Below, one piece after another: positions 44,701-52,202 of a stretch of 61,448 nt of DNA. The notes under the pieces were generated by a model, which did not search any database, was not told where the DNA came from, and was given only the letters and a program-made list of their open reading frames with translations. Source of the DNA: Corallococcus interemptor (GTDB lineage Bacteria; Myxococcota; Myxococcia; Myxococcales; Myxococcaceae). Positions within the stretch are counted from its first letter, which is position 1; every line of letters starts with the position of its first letter. The translations under genes and the position numbers were made by a program. The stretch is taken from assembly GCF_003668875.1 (NCBI RefSeq), contig NZ_RAWM01000045.1, forward strand, positions 1 to 61,448. The letters run 5' to 3'.

Positions 44701-47700
44701 CCTCCGCCAGCAGGCTGCGCAGCGAATCCGCGGACGCGCTCGCGCGGCCCAGGGCGAGGCACAGCTCGGCCAGCTCGCGGCGGGCCTGACGGCGGGCGTC
44801 TCCGGAGAGGCGCGGCCACAGCTCCACCAGCAGGTCCGCCAGGGCCTCGCGGGCGCCGGCCTTGCGGTGCAGCGCGGCCAGCTCCAGCCGCGCGTCCAGG
44901 TCCTCCGGCACGCGCGCGCAGAACTCCGCGAGCAGCCGGCGCGCCGCGTCCGTGCGGTTGGCGCGCACGGCGGCGGTGGCGGCCTTGCGCGTGAGGGCCA
45001 CGCGCTCCGCTTCGCGCGGGGCATCCACGTCCGCGGGCGGCAGGCCCAGCACCGCCTCGAAGTCCTCCAGCGCGGCGCGGGCATCCGTGGGCAGCCGCAG
45101 CTCACCCCGGCGGATGCGCGCGGGCGCGAACGTCGCGTCGCGCTCCAGCGCGTCGGCGAGGAAGGCCTCCTCGCGGCTCGTGCCCGCGGCCAGCAGCGAC
45201 GCGCGGAAGAGCAGCTTCGCGCCCGCCCGGGCATCCGGCACCAGCGTGGCCCGCCGCGCGTACAGCCGCGCCGCCTCCAGCTTCTCGCCGCGCTCCAGCT
45301 CCAGCTCGGCCAGCGCCTCCAGCACCTCGGCGGCGAGCGGGCCCTCGGGGCTCGCCTCCAGCGCGGAGGCCAGGCGCATCAGCGCGGCGGCCTTCTCTCC
45401 ACGCTCCAGCAGGGCACGAGCGCTCTGGAGGAACAGCGGCGCCGCCTCCTCCGCCCGGTCCGCGCCCGCCAGCGCCTGCGCGCGCGTGGCCCACAGCTCG
45501 GCCAGCGCCTGCGTCTCGCCGGCCTCCGTGTAGAGGGCCTCCAGCCGCGTGGCCAGCACGTCGTCCAGCCGCCGCAGCGGGAACGCCTGCGCGTACGCGG
45601 CGATGGCGCCCTCGCGGTCGCCCAGCAGTTCACACGCGCGGCCCAGCCGGGCGCGCACGTCCGCCAGCTTCTCCGGCGCCGCGGTGCGCGGCAGCGTGGC
45701 CAGCAGCGACTCCAGCGCGCGCCGGGCGTGCTCGGGCCGCTCGCAGCGCAGGCTCAGGTCCGCCAGGTCCAGCAGCACCGCCGCGTCCGGCGCCAGCCGC
45801 GCGGCCTTCTCCAGCGCCACCAGCGCGTCGCCCACGCGACCCAGCCGCGCCTCCAGCACGCCGGCCAGTTCGCGCAGCGCCGCCGCCGCCAGCCGCTTGT
45901 CGCCCTGCGCCTCGGCCACGCGCGCGCGGTCCTCCAGCGCCGTGGCCAGGCCCGCCAGGTCGGAGCGCTTGCGCTGCAACGCGCACAGTTCGCCCAGCGC
46001 CGGCAGGTCGTCCGGCTCCGCGCGCAGCACCTCCTGCAGCGCGTGCACGGCGAGGTCCAGGTCGAACGCCAGGTCGCGCGCGGCCACCGCGAGGCGGCGG
46101 TACTTCTGCGCCCGCTCCTTCGGCTCCGTCGTCAGCCGCGCCAGCGCCGCCAGGCACCGGGTGAGCTGCGCGCCGTCGCGGCGGGCCTCGGCCAGCGCCA
46201 GCAACGACTCCAGCGCGGGCCGGTGGTCGCCGTCCGCCTCCAGCGCGAGCGTGAGCAGCTTGTCGGCCTTGTCCGCCTGCTGGAGCTTGCCCCGGTACAG
46301 CTCACCGGCTTCGGCCCACAGCGCGGCGCGGGCCTTCGGCTCCTCCTTGAGCGCGGCGGCCTTCTCCAGCGCCTCGGCCAGCTCCTGCGAGCGGCCGGTG
46401 ACGCGGAAGTACGGAATCAGCTCCTCCAGCGCCACGGCATCGCGCGGATCCAACGCGAGCGCCGCTTCCAGGTGCTCGCGCGCCCGCGCCGGGTCGCCCA
46501 GCTTCGTGCGCGACAGCCGCGCCAGCGCGTGGTGGCTCTCGTGCGCGGCGTGACGGACGCTCTCCGAGCGCGGCGCCGGCCCCGCCAGCTCCAGCGCCTG
46601 CTGGTAGCCGCTCAGGGCCTCCTGCAACCGGCCCAGGCCTTCCGCCACGCGCGCGGAGGCGAACAGCGGCTCCGGCTCACCGGGCAGCAGCGACACCGCC
46701 TCGCGGTAGCGCAGCAGCGCGTTCTCCGGCTGCTTCAGGCCCTCTTCCCACACGCGGCCCGCGAGCAGGTCCGCCTGTCCCACGCGGTCCAGCTCATGGC
46801 GCGCCATGGACACTTCGCGCAGCCGGTCCAGCGCCTTCAGCGCGCGCAGGTGCTCACCACCTCGGTGGCACAGCTCGCCGAGCAACAGCAGCGCGTCCGG
46901 CTGGTCCGGCGACAGGCGCAGCGCGGCCTCGCAGTGCAGCCGGGCCCCCGCGATGTCGTCCTCCGTCTGCGCGCACAGCCGCGCCAGGTGCACGTGCGCG
47001 TCCGCGGCCTCCAACGGATCGCGCGCCAGCGCCGCGAGCCGCCGGTACGCCCGCACCGCGCCCGCCCGGTCCCGAGCCTGGTCCGACGCGCGCGCCAGCG
47101 CCTTCAACGACGGCAGGTGGTCCGGCTTGAGGCCCAGCAGCTCATGCAGCGCCTTCACCGCCACCTGGGGCGCGGTGTCTCGCGAGGAGCGCGCGGCGGC
47201 CTCGGCGGCGAAGAACGCGGCGGCCTCTTCCGACGTGCGCCGAGCCAGCGCGCACAGCGCCAGGTAACGCTCGGCCGCGCGGGCACCCTCGCCCCGGCGC
47301 TCGCGCACCACGGCCTCGCCCCACAGCGCGGCAGGACTGCGGTCGCGACGCCGCGACAGCGTGGCCGCCACGTCCAGGGCCAGGTCGTGCGCCTGCGGAT
47401 CCGCGACCAGCAGCGCCAAGAGCCGCTCCGCCGCGAACGGGTGCGCGTCCTGCGCGTCTCCGGCCTGGAGGTACGCCTGCCGCGCCTCCGCGAGCCGTCC
47501 CTGCGCGACCAGACCTTCCGCGTCCGCGAAGGCCCGGGCACCCTCCAGCGCCAGCATCAGCTCCTCGTCCGGCGCGGCGGGCGGGGGCAGCCCTCCGGCG
47601 GCGAAGCGCAGGCGCAGGCCCGTGCTGGAGACCTCCGCCGCGGACAGGCGCGCGGTGTCCAGCGTGGGCACCTTGTAGCCACGGCTCAGCGCGGCCAGCT

Positions 47701-48277
47701 CACACAGCGCGGGCAGCACGCGGGTGGAGAAGCCGGTGGCGCCGCGCACCTCCACGTCCGGCAAGAGGCCCAGCGCGCCCACGGCCTCCGACAACAGGCC
47801 CGGCAGCTGCACCGACGGCGTGGCGGAGAAGCCATACAGCCGCACGTCGTAGACGTAGACGGCCAGCCGGTCCCCATCCGCGTCGAAGGCGATTTTGAAG
47901 GTGAAGGGCGTGCGCTCCGGCGCGGGCAGCCGGCCCTGGCCCTCCAGGTAGCCGGGGCGGAAGTGCAGCCGCAGCTCCTCCACGCCCGCGAGCCGCCCGG
48001 CCAGCTCCGCCACCTTGCGCGTGACGAGGTCCGCGTCGACCGTCAGCTCCAGGAAGCCGAAGAGCAGCTTCTTGCGCTGGTAGCGCGTGGCGCCCGCGCT
48101 GACGTTGAACGGGAAGCTGACGTCCGGAATCTGGAGCGCGAAGTCGGCGATGCGCAGCCCGGGCTGGACCTCCAAGGCCGGAAAGCCCACGAACGCACGC
48201 CGATCCAGCAGGCGCAGCTCGGGGGCGGCGCCGGATGCGGGCGCGACGGGCTTGGGGGACTCGCTGTCGGTGGCCAT
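38738..48277 (-). CDS. Giant tetratricopeptide-repeat protein (3179 residues)
   Basis: A single 9.5-kb gene. Residues of about 20-185 form a beta-rich N-terminal domain (FPALEVQPGLRIADFALQIP; FLELTVDADLVTRKVAELAG; FKIAFDADGDRLAVYVYDVR) that recalls lipid-binding TULIP/AsmA-like folds, by eye only. About 2700 residues of Ala/Leu/Arg/Glu-rich helical hairpins follow, with many TPR-like units (ALRYREAVSLLPGEPEPLFA type). The last 160 residues form a separate domain (ASLARLHVALKPVLEALGAEA; ALVLGAGALGCFGAVELGWL) that could be a degenerate zincin-like fold. No signal peptide or membrane helix is evident. Role likely scaffold or adaptor in the cytoplasm. No recognisable ribosome site stands before the ATG. 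Confidence 0.85.
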   Translation of the reverse strand: MATDSESPKPVAPASGAAPELRLLDRRAFVGFPALEVQPGLRIADFALQIPDVSFPFNVSAGATRYQRKKLLFGFLELTVDADLVTRKVAELAGRLAGVEELRLHFRPGYLEGQGRLPAPERTPFTFKIAFDADGDRLAVYVYDVRLYGFSATPSVQLPGLLSEAVGALGLLPDVEVRGATGFSTRVLPALCELAALSRGYKVPTLDTARLSAAEVSSTGLRLRFAAGGLPPPAAPDEELMLALEGARAFADAEGLVAQGRLAEARQAYLQAGDAQDAHPFAAERLLALLVADPQAHDLALDVAATLSRRRDRSPAALWGEAVVRERRGEGARAAERYLALCALARRTSEEAAAFFAAEAAARSSRDTAPQVAVKALHELLGLKPDHLPSLKALARASDQARDRAGAVRAYRRLAALARDPLEAADAHVHLARLCAQTEDDIAGARLHCEAALRLSPDQPDALLLLGELCHRGGEHLRALKALDRLREVSMARHELDRVGQADLLAGRVWEEGLKQPENALLRYREAVSLLPGEPEPLFASARVAEGLGRLQEALSGYQQALELAGPAPRSESVRHAAHESHHALARLSRTKLGDPARAREHLEAALALDPRDAVALEELIPYFRVTGRSQELAEALEKAAALKEEPKARAALWAEAGELYRGKLQQADKADKLLTLALEADGDHRPALESLLALAEARRDGAQLTRCLAALARLTTEPKERAQKYRRLAVAARDLAFDLDLAVHALQEVLRAEPDDLPALGELCALQRKRSDLAGLATALEDRARVAEAQGDKRLAAAALRELAGVLEARLGRVGDALVALEKAARLAPDAAVLLDLADLSLRCERPEHARRALESLLATLPRTAAPEKLADVRARLGRACELLGDREGAIAAYAQAFPLRRLDDVLATRLEALYTEAGETQALAELWATRAQALAGADRAEEAAPLFLQSARALLERGEKAAALMRLASALEASPEGPLAAEVLEALAELELERGEKLEAARLYARRATLVPDARAGAKLLFRASLLAAGTSREEAFLADALERDATFAPARIRRGELRLPTDARAALEDFEAVLGLPPADVDAPREAERVALTRKAATAAVRANRTDAARRLLAEFCARVPEDLDARLELAALHRKAGAREALADLLVELWPRLSGDARRQARRELAELCLALGRASASADSLRSLLAEEPQDAWAAQALLDLLPPPGTGTPEEESERLELLGTLVSAASGEARAELLARRATLHRSAGRMGPARDDCAQAAKLSRRPAPLLLMLAELAREASDAPAELDAWRRAVAADATLGARARERLLALATVLLEKDERASAGDALRAAIALELPADARCDAFFQLAELARRDGKPADEAAALAEAARQGPTARRVEALLMRATLLEGQEDREAAASDLEAALSLAPRHEEATLALQRVLRDLEDWARLAELLAAEAPHAQPAAAASLYSELASLYLDRLGQGAPAEAALRQALRLTPADASVRRRLVSLVADRGELLEAAGLLEAAAEDADAAEAAALLREGVTYARQAQELDRALALARRAHQRVPAKGEDLATLADLLYLRGAVREALPLQEALVQAADFRAAPEAAEATSLRLGDLAEQSGDVKRAVAAYRYLLTQRPLCERAVERLSALLERDDPRGAFEVRVAHARVLAPSEDTVARLVSLAERAREALADAAIAASLLSHAAQMAKEPLPLRRRLVALYRETGRTSELLAELQPVAALSLEAGDVDAALAAWDEESRLAESLGRADEALRALANARDLLADEERNAEAAACERRRAELLRDVKLDLNAAEASLERAFGLAAELDTARMGAALAERRDDAAAEARWWERGLPRMTGTREGAAVLLRLARLHLGELADAPKAEGFLRQALRQDRWLKEAEDLLAELLERDGRLAELAAWYEECAESELDADRHAALLYQAAVLYRDRANKPEAAAAALIAARAAKPDDLNLTAQAAELLHQVRRPADAAEFDAILLEADPFREPVFTRHRAFLEESGERQALAELMLRRAERQTPAEAAASYLAAANAFREEGARERAILCEDRAFELDPANAEAFQHVRERAAGDVRRLADLLGQRAEAVTPDEALPLLRERAQRLLDAGEALKAAEAFDDYLGRAGGDVDALCARAELAAQGGGPAAAQPYDRRVLALGGDSLPVPVRVRTWLRLGHASLASGAFHDAADAFEAVVSLEPEGARGGEALSLLAEVHSRTGNGPGLYRASLQLARRAQDAATEEVLLRRAADLFDDPREAIDALVPLARLRPADAGVIDRAVEGLRALGRHGDLLGIYEAGAEAAGGSRAAELLLAAASVANESLSDADTAWALTRRAAEADPENPAALRALVDGLRARKESTELLAALERLIPLTDDADESAVLRLECAALAKDAGREDAARDALEAVVARGASGAGYADALEALEPLLGDAHARRAEVRVARAELASGEQRVSLLVAAARAFEKAGLLEDALKAAKSAVATEPDLRAALLVAHLHRASGDAPRAARALLQAARLAAPEERPPLLLEAAGLWEKAGEMGEALEVVERIATDAPEMLSASELAERFARLGAFARALDVGFAPAMAAGEYTDALAMAAQAGDVPRTRVALWALCAMPDADPAHAAALADGLREDAEWEGLLELAALSHERDTAFAVALRDEVLRARPAPVLSRLRALAELTGEPGLAARLMLLLPELGLEPESLAEAVLTQVRALPEPARLESLAFAADGWPARREELLRERYTLERELGRLESAERTLALIAQDTQDAKARALLHLERGELLQGPLAQPAEAREAFEAALADDADSLAAVHALLALVDEARESTVFLTLADTLAKLAGADAWAPYRERLADAYEAQQRWAEAATQLEQLPDTDERLSRRVKLAEARGLVGEALRLRERLTQDPAELEVILRGYLDAQLVGPAVRLAERLADAQQLTPALTRWVTERFSPTPDGAVLAVRFWPALLREKWPDVDGWTLYAEALHALGRPEAERTDGIGAALVGSDAPAPRAPVSKLARPEQDFQHPEPDGLVPVSEASLARLHVALKPVLEALGAEAVRVSVDPRGGVEAYLTSPDALVLGAGALGCFGAVELGWLCALALALGSEGVELTRPGAVLAWEDAAVAAWRAMPASLAAGRVLARLDSDVRGGDPAGVDVGAVLSRSEAFRQLALASLDA

Positions 48278-48445
48278 CGGTGGAGGGTGGGGAGGCTACC
48301 ATGACCCCTAAGCCCTGGAATTTTTAGGCAAACCCTTGGCTGGGAGGCAGGCGGAGGGGCACGGCGCACCCAGGCGTTGTCCAGGCGATTCCGTCCTGGA
48401 GGAACGTCATGCGCCCAATGGGGAAGCCGTGCAATATGCCGCGCC
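48278..48445. promoter_or_regulatory. Divergent promoter region, giant TPR / kinase-cyclase
   Basis: This 168-bp space separates the two divergent genes. It contains a locally A/T-rich patch (GGAATTTTTAGG, 48320-48331). It also contains a strong GGAGG ribosome site ahead of an ATG at 48409 that opens an out-of-frame 37-codon reading frame running into the kinase gene. No terminator or repeat was seen. Confidence 0.4.
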
Positions 48446-50890
48446 GTGCTGGCCCCCGACGCACTGGTCCTCGATGGTCGTTTCCGGGTTCTCAAGCCCC
48501 TGGGCTCCGGGGGCATGGGTGAGGTGTACCTGGGCGAACAGGTCTCCCTGGGCCGCAAGGTCGCCATCAAGGTCCTCCACCACGACCTGCACGCCCAGGC
48601 CGGCATGGCCGAGCGCTTCAAGCGCGAGGCCCGCCTCCTCTCGGCGGTAGAGCACCCGGCGGTGGTGCGCATCGTGGACTTCGGCCAGTCCGGCGACGCC
48701 GCGTGCCTGGTCATGGAGTTCGTGGAGGGGCAGAGCCTCTATGACGCGCTCCAGGGCGGCCCGCTGCTCGCGCCCCGGGCGCTGGCGCTGCTCCAGCAGC
48801 TGGCGGAGGGCCTGGCGGCCATCCACGACAAGGGCATCATCCACCGCGACCTGAAGCCGGAGAACGTCCTCATCTCCCCGTCCGCGCGCGGGGAACAGGC
48901 GCGGCTGTTGGACTTCGGCATCGCGCGGCTGGTGGAGCCGGAGGCGGGCAGCGCGCTCAGCCAGGTGGGCGTGGTGCTGGGCACGCCGGAGTACCTGTCC
49001 CCGGAGCAGGCCGTGGGCGCGAAGGTGGACACGCGCAGCGACCTGTACTCCTTTGGAGTGCTGGCCTACCGCGTGCTGTCCGGGCGGCTGCCGTTCGACG
49101 GCCCCACGCCGCGCCACTTCCTGTCGCAGCACGCCTCGCACGCGCCGCTGCCGCTGGACCGCGCGGCGCCGCAGCTGTCGCGCTACGTGGGGCTGCTGGC
49201 GCTGGTGATGCGGCTGTTGGACAAGGACCCGGCGAAGCGGCTCCAGACGGCGAAGGAGCTGGCGGACGCGCTGGGCCTGGCGCACGCGGCGCTGATGGCG
49301 TTCACGCCGAGCCAGGGCACGCCCATCGTCCATGCGAACGCGACGCCCTCCAACGGCACGGCGGCCTTCGGGGTGGACCCGGCGGCTCCCGCGGGTTCAG
49401 GCACGGCGGCGTTCGGTGTGAACCCCGCGCCCCCGGGTCCGGGCTCGGGCACGGCGGCGTTCGGCGTGGCGCCGGCGCCGGTGGTCCCTTCCGTGACGGC
49501 GCCTCCGGTGCAGGCGCAGCCGCGCACGGGCACGGCGGCGTTCGGCACGGTCCGGCTGACGGGTGGCCCGGCGGTGACGGGCGGCGCGGGGGTGGCGAAG
49601 GCGCAGAACGTGACGGTGATGCTCACCGACATCCAGGGCTTCACCGACCGGATGAGCCGGCAGACGCACGAGGAGAACGCGCGGATGCTGGACACGCACG
49701 ACCGGCTGCTGACGCCGCTGGTGCGCGAGTACGACGGGAAGCTGGTGCAGAAGCGCGGCGATGCGCTGCTGGCCATCTTCCGCGCACCTTCCGCCTCCAT
49801 CCGCTGCGGCATGGCGATGCAGCAGGCGCTGTGGCGCTACAACCAGACGGTGCCGGAGGAGCAGCAGCTCCACGTCCGCGTGTGCCTGCACGCGGGCGAG
49901 GTGCTGGTGACGAACGACTCGGTGCTCGGCGAGCCGATGGAGGTCGTGAAGGCGGTGGAGCACGTGGCCGCCGCGGACGAGGTGACCTTCACCGAAGCCG
50001 TGAACATGGTGCGCAACCGCGCCGAGGCCACCGCCGAGCCCTGCGGCGCCATCCCCCTGCCCGGCCGCGACGAGAAGGTGCAGCTGTACCGGGTGACGCG
50101 CGCGACGGAGGGCTCACCCTTCGGCGCGGCGCTGGGCATCCCCGACTCCGGGAAGTCCTCACCGCTGGACGCCCTGCGCACGAAGGCGAGTCAGGGCATC
50201 GCGTTCCTGCGGCAGCGTCCGCGCGTGGCGGCGGGCGCCGCGGGAGCTCTGGCGGCGCTGGTGCTGGCGGGTGGCGCCTGGATGGTGCACGCGAATGATC
50301 CGCTGGTGCAGGCGCGCGGGCTGCTGGATGACGACAAGCCCAAGGAGGCGCTCCAGCGGTTGGAGGCGCCCGACGCGCCGAACGACGCGGAAGCGACGCG
50401 GCTTCGCGCGGTGGTGAAGCACGCGCTGAACCGGCACAACGAGGAGCACGGCCTCATCCTGGGCCTCGACGAGGAGGGCCGGAAGGCACCGGAGCCGCGA
50501 CTCATGGACGGGCTGGCCGAGGACTTCGGGAACAACGAGAAGGACCTCTCCGCGCGCCGGGCCCTGGAGGCGCTGCCCCCCGCGACGGTGCGCTCCCGTC
50601 TGGAGTCGCTGGCCCGGGAAGCACCCTCGGTGAAGCAGTGGGGCGCGCTGCGCTATCTGGACGCGAAGGACACCGCGGGCCTGGACCTGGTGGGGCTCTA
50701 CTCCCGGTCGTTGGAGTCCAGCGACTGCGGCGTGCGCACGAAGGCAGCCCAGCGGCTGGCGAGCCTGGGTGACGCCGCCGCCCTGCCCGCCCTCACGCGC
50801 GCGGCGGAGAATCCTCCCGGCGGCAAGGGCTGCAACCCGCAGGCGTTCAACCGGGCCCTGGAAGAGCTGAAGAAGAAGACCGCGCCGTAA
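48446..50890 (+). CDS. Ser/Thr kinase fused to class III cyclase-like domain
   Basis: About 814 residues from a GTG start (a TTG at 48377 is an alternative; neither has a good ribosome site). Kinase domain of about residues 11-275 has GSGGMGEVY, AIKVLHHD, HRDLKPENVLI, LDFGIARL and GTPEYLSPEQAVG. A Pro/Ala/Gly-rich linker with four GTAAFG copies follows. Class III cyclase-like domain at about 388-545 keeps both metal Asp (LTDIQGFT, Asp395; KRGDALLAIF, Asp439), but the position of the usual transition-state Asn/Arg reads GEPMEVVKAVEH, so activity is doubtful. One membrane helix (VAAGAAGALAALVLAGGAWM), then a HEAT-like C-terminal region (EALPPATVRSRLESLA). Confidence 0.85.
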   Translation: MLAPDALVLDGRFRVLKPLGSGGMGEVYLGEQVSLGRKVAIKVLHHDLHAQAGMAERFKREARLLSAVEHPAVVRIVDFGQSGDAACLVMEFVEGQSLYDALQGGPLLAPRALALLQQLAEGLAAIHDKGIIHRDLKPENVLISPSARGEQARLLDFGIARLVEPEAGSALSQVGVVLGTPEYLSPEQAVGAKVDTRSDLYSFGVLAYRVLSGRLPFDGPTPRHFLSQHASHAPLPLDRAAPQLSRYVGLLALVMRLLDKDPAKRLQTAKELADALGLAHAALMAFTPSQGTPIVHANATPSNGTAAFGVDPAAPAGSGTAAFGVNPAPPGPGSGTAAFGVAPAPVVPSVTAPPVQAQPRTGTAAFGTVRLTGGPAVTGGAGVAKAQNVTVMLTDIQGFTDRMSRQTHEENARMLDTHDRLLTPLVREYDGKLVQKRGDALLAIFRAPSASIRCGMAMQQALWRYNQTVPEEQQLHVRVCLHAGEVLVTNDSVLGEPMEVVKAVEHVAAADEVTFTEAVNMVRNRAEATAEPCGAIPLPGRDEKVQLYRVTRATEGSPFGAALGIPDSGKSSPLDALRTKASQGIAFLRQRPRVAAGAAGALAALVLAGGAWMVHANDPLVQARGLLDDDKPKEALQRLEAPDAPNDAEATRLRAVVKHALNRHNEEHGLILGLDEEGRKAPEPRLMDGLAEDFGNNEKDLSARRALEALPPATVRSRLESLAREAPSVKQWGALRYLDAKDTAGLDLVGLYSRSLESSDCGVRTKAAQRLASLGDAAALPALTRAAENPPGGKGCNPQAFNRALEELKKKTAP
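49355..49546 (+). repeat. Four GTAAFG-coding repeats in the kinase linker
   Basis: Copies at 49355-49372, 49400-49417, 49448-49465 and 49529-49546 encode GTAAFG at residues of about 304, 319, 335 and 362. Spacing is 15, 16 and 27 residues. Each carries a Thr near an aromatic residue within an otherwise disordered linker. Confidence 0.7.
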
Positions 50891-50964
50891 CGTGGCTCCA
50901 TGGACGCGCGTGTGTCACGAGGGCCGCGGATCCGCCGTGCATCCATCTTGCACTCGCCCTCCCC

Positions 50965-51711
50965 ATGACTTCCCTCAGAACCTCCGCCCTCCTGCTTCTC
51001 CTCACGGCCTGTGCCTCCGCTCCCTCCGTGCCTCCTCCGCCATCCCAGGAGGAGTTCGTGCTCGCGAAGGACGTGCGGGTGCGGCGCCTGGCGCCTGGCG
51101 TGTGGATGCATGTCACGGAAGCGGGCGGAGACTGGGCGGGCGTGACCGCGAACGGGCTCCTCGTGGAGGACGGTGACGCGTCCATCCTCGTCGACACCGG
51201 GTGGACTCCGGAGCACTCCAAGGCCTTGCTCACCTGGGCCCGCGACACACTCCACCACCCCGTGCGCGCAGCGGTGGTGACGCACTTCCACCTGGACCGG
51301 ACCGGCGGCATCCCCACGCTCGACGCGCAGGGCATCCCCGTCCACGCGCGTGAAGACACCGCGCTGCGTGCGAGCAAGCAGGGCAACCCCGTGCCCTCGA
51401 AGCGGCTGTCGGACGCGCAGGACTTCGGGCCGCTGTCGGTGTTCTTCCCCGGCGCGGGGCACTCGCCCGACAACCTCGTCGTCATGCACCCGGCGTCGGG
51501 CATCCTCTATGGAGGCTGCTTCATCAAGGACGCCCACGCTAAGAGCCTGGGCAACCTCGAGGACGCGGATGTCGCCGCGTGGCCCTCAAGCCTCCAGCGC
51601 GAGCGCGAGCACTTCCCCAACGCTCGCATCATCATCCCCGGTCACGAGCAGCCCGGTGGGCTGGAGCTGCTCGACCACACCGAGGCCCTGCTGAAGCAGA
51701 CGTCGCGCTGA
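50965..51711 (+). CDS. Subclass B1 metallo-beta-lactamase, NDM-like
   Basis: 248 residues with a lipoprotein signal (LLLLTACASAP). All zinc ligands of subclass B1 are present: HFHLD (His107, His109, Asp111), GAGHSPDN (His166), YGGCFIKD (Cys185) and PGHEQPGG (His227). The stretch CFIKDAHAKSLGNLEDAD is very close to the NDM-type CLIKDSKAKSLGNLGDAD, and includes Lys188, which binds the drug carboxylate in that family. Expected to hydrolyse beta-lactams in the periplasm, probably as an intrinsic chromosomal enzyme. No transposon or integron sequence surrounds it. Confidence 0.9.
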   Translation: MTSLRTSALLLLLTACASAPSVPPPPSQEEFVLAKDVRVRRLAPGVWMHVTEAGGDWAGVTANGLLVEDGDASILVDTGWTPEHSKALLTWARDTLHHPVRAAVVTHFHLDRTGGIPTLDAQGIPVHAREDTALRASKQGNPVPSKRLSDAQDFGPLSVFFPGAGHSPDNLVVMHPASGILYGGCFIKDAHAKSLGNLEDADVAAWPSSLQREREHFPNARIIIPGHEQPGGLELLDHTEALLKQTSR

Positions 51712-51714
51712 AGC

Positions 51715-52125
51715 TCAGTCGTCCCGGCGCGCGTGGCCCTTCTTCTTGCCACGCCCCGGGCCGTCCCAGTCGTCGCCGTCCCAGCCCCGGCCGCCCTTGT
51801 CCTTCACCTTGTCGTTCACCTTGATGAGGTTGCGCGAGTAGGCGTCGTAGTCCAGGTGCAGGTGGCCCTTCTCACCCCGGCCGTCCACGCGGAACTTCAC
51901 CTTCCACACGTCGTTGCCGGTGAGGTGCGCCTCCTTCAACTCGCAGCGGTAGCCGCGCGCGCGGCACTGGTCGAAGCCGCGCCGCACCGCTTCGTCGTAC
52001 CCCATCGCCACGGGACGCGAGGGCGGCGGCCTCGGGGGCGGCCGGTGCGGATGCGAGGGACGCGTCTCCGCGACGATGCAGCCGGACGACAGCAACAGGC
52101 TTCCCAGGAGCAGGGGCAATCTCAT
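51715..52125 (-). CDS. Small basic lipoprotein, unknown
   Basis: 136 residues. Signal MRLPLLLGSLLLSSGCIVAE with lipobox Cys, a Pro/Arg/His-rich spacer, a compact domain with two Cys (FDQCRARGYRCELKEA) and DYDAYSRNLIKVNDKVKD, and a Gly/Asp/Lys-rich tail. It lies convergent with the beta-lactamase gene, 3 bases apart. The start gives the signal peptide. Compact domain could be a PepSY-like fold; not assigned. Confidence 0.65.
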   Translation of the reverse strand: MRLPLLLGSLLLSSGCIVAETRPSHPHRPPPRPPPSRPVAMGYDEAVRRGFDQCRARGYRCELKEAHLTGNDVWKVKFRVDGRGEKGHLHLDYDAYSRNLIKVNDKVKDKGGRGWDGDDWDGPGRGKKKGHARRDD

Positions 52126-52202
52126 GCGCGAGATGACGCCACACCCGCGCAGGGATTCAAACGCGCTCGCGGTGCGAGCCATTGCGGCGGACTGCCGTGA
52201 GA

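Noticed and set aside
38723-48304. A 3193-codon open frame antisense to the giant TPR gene
   Set aside because: It mirrors the Ala/Leu/Arg-rich TPR gene in GC-rich DNA, where stop codons are rare in the antisense frame. The product is Arg/Gln/His-rich and lacks any domain.
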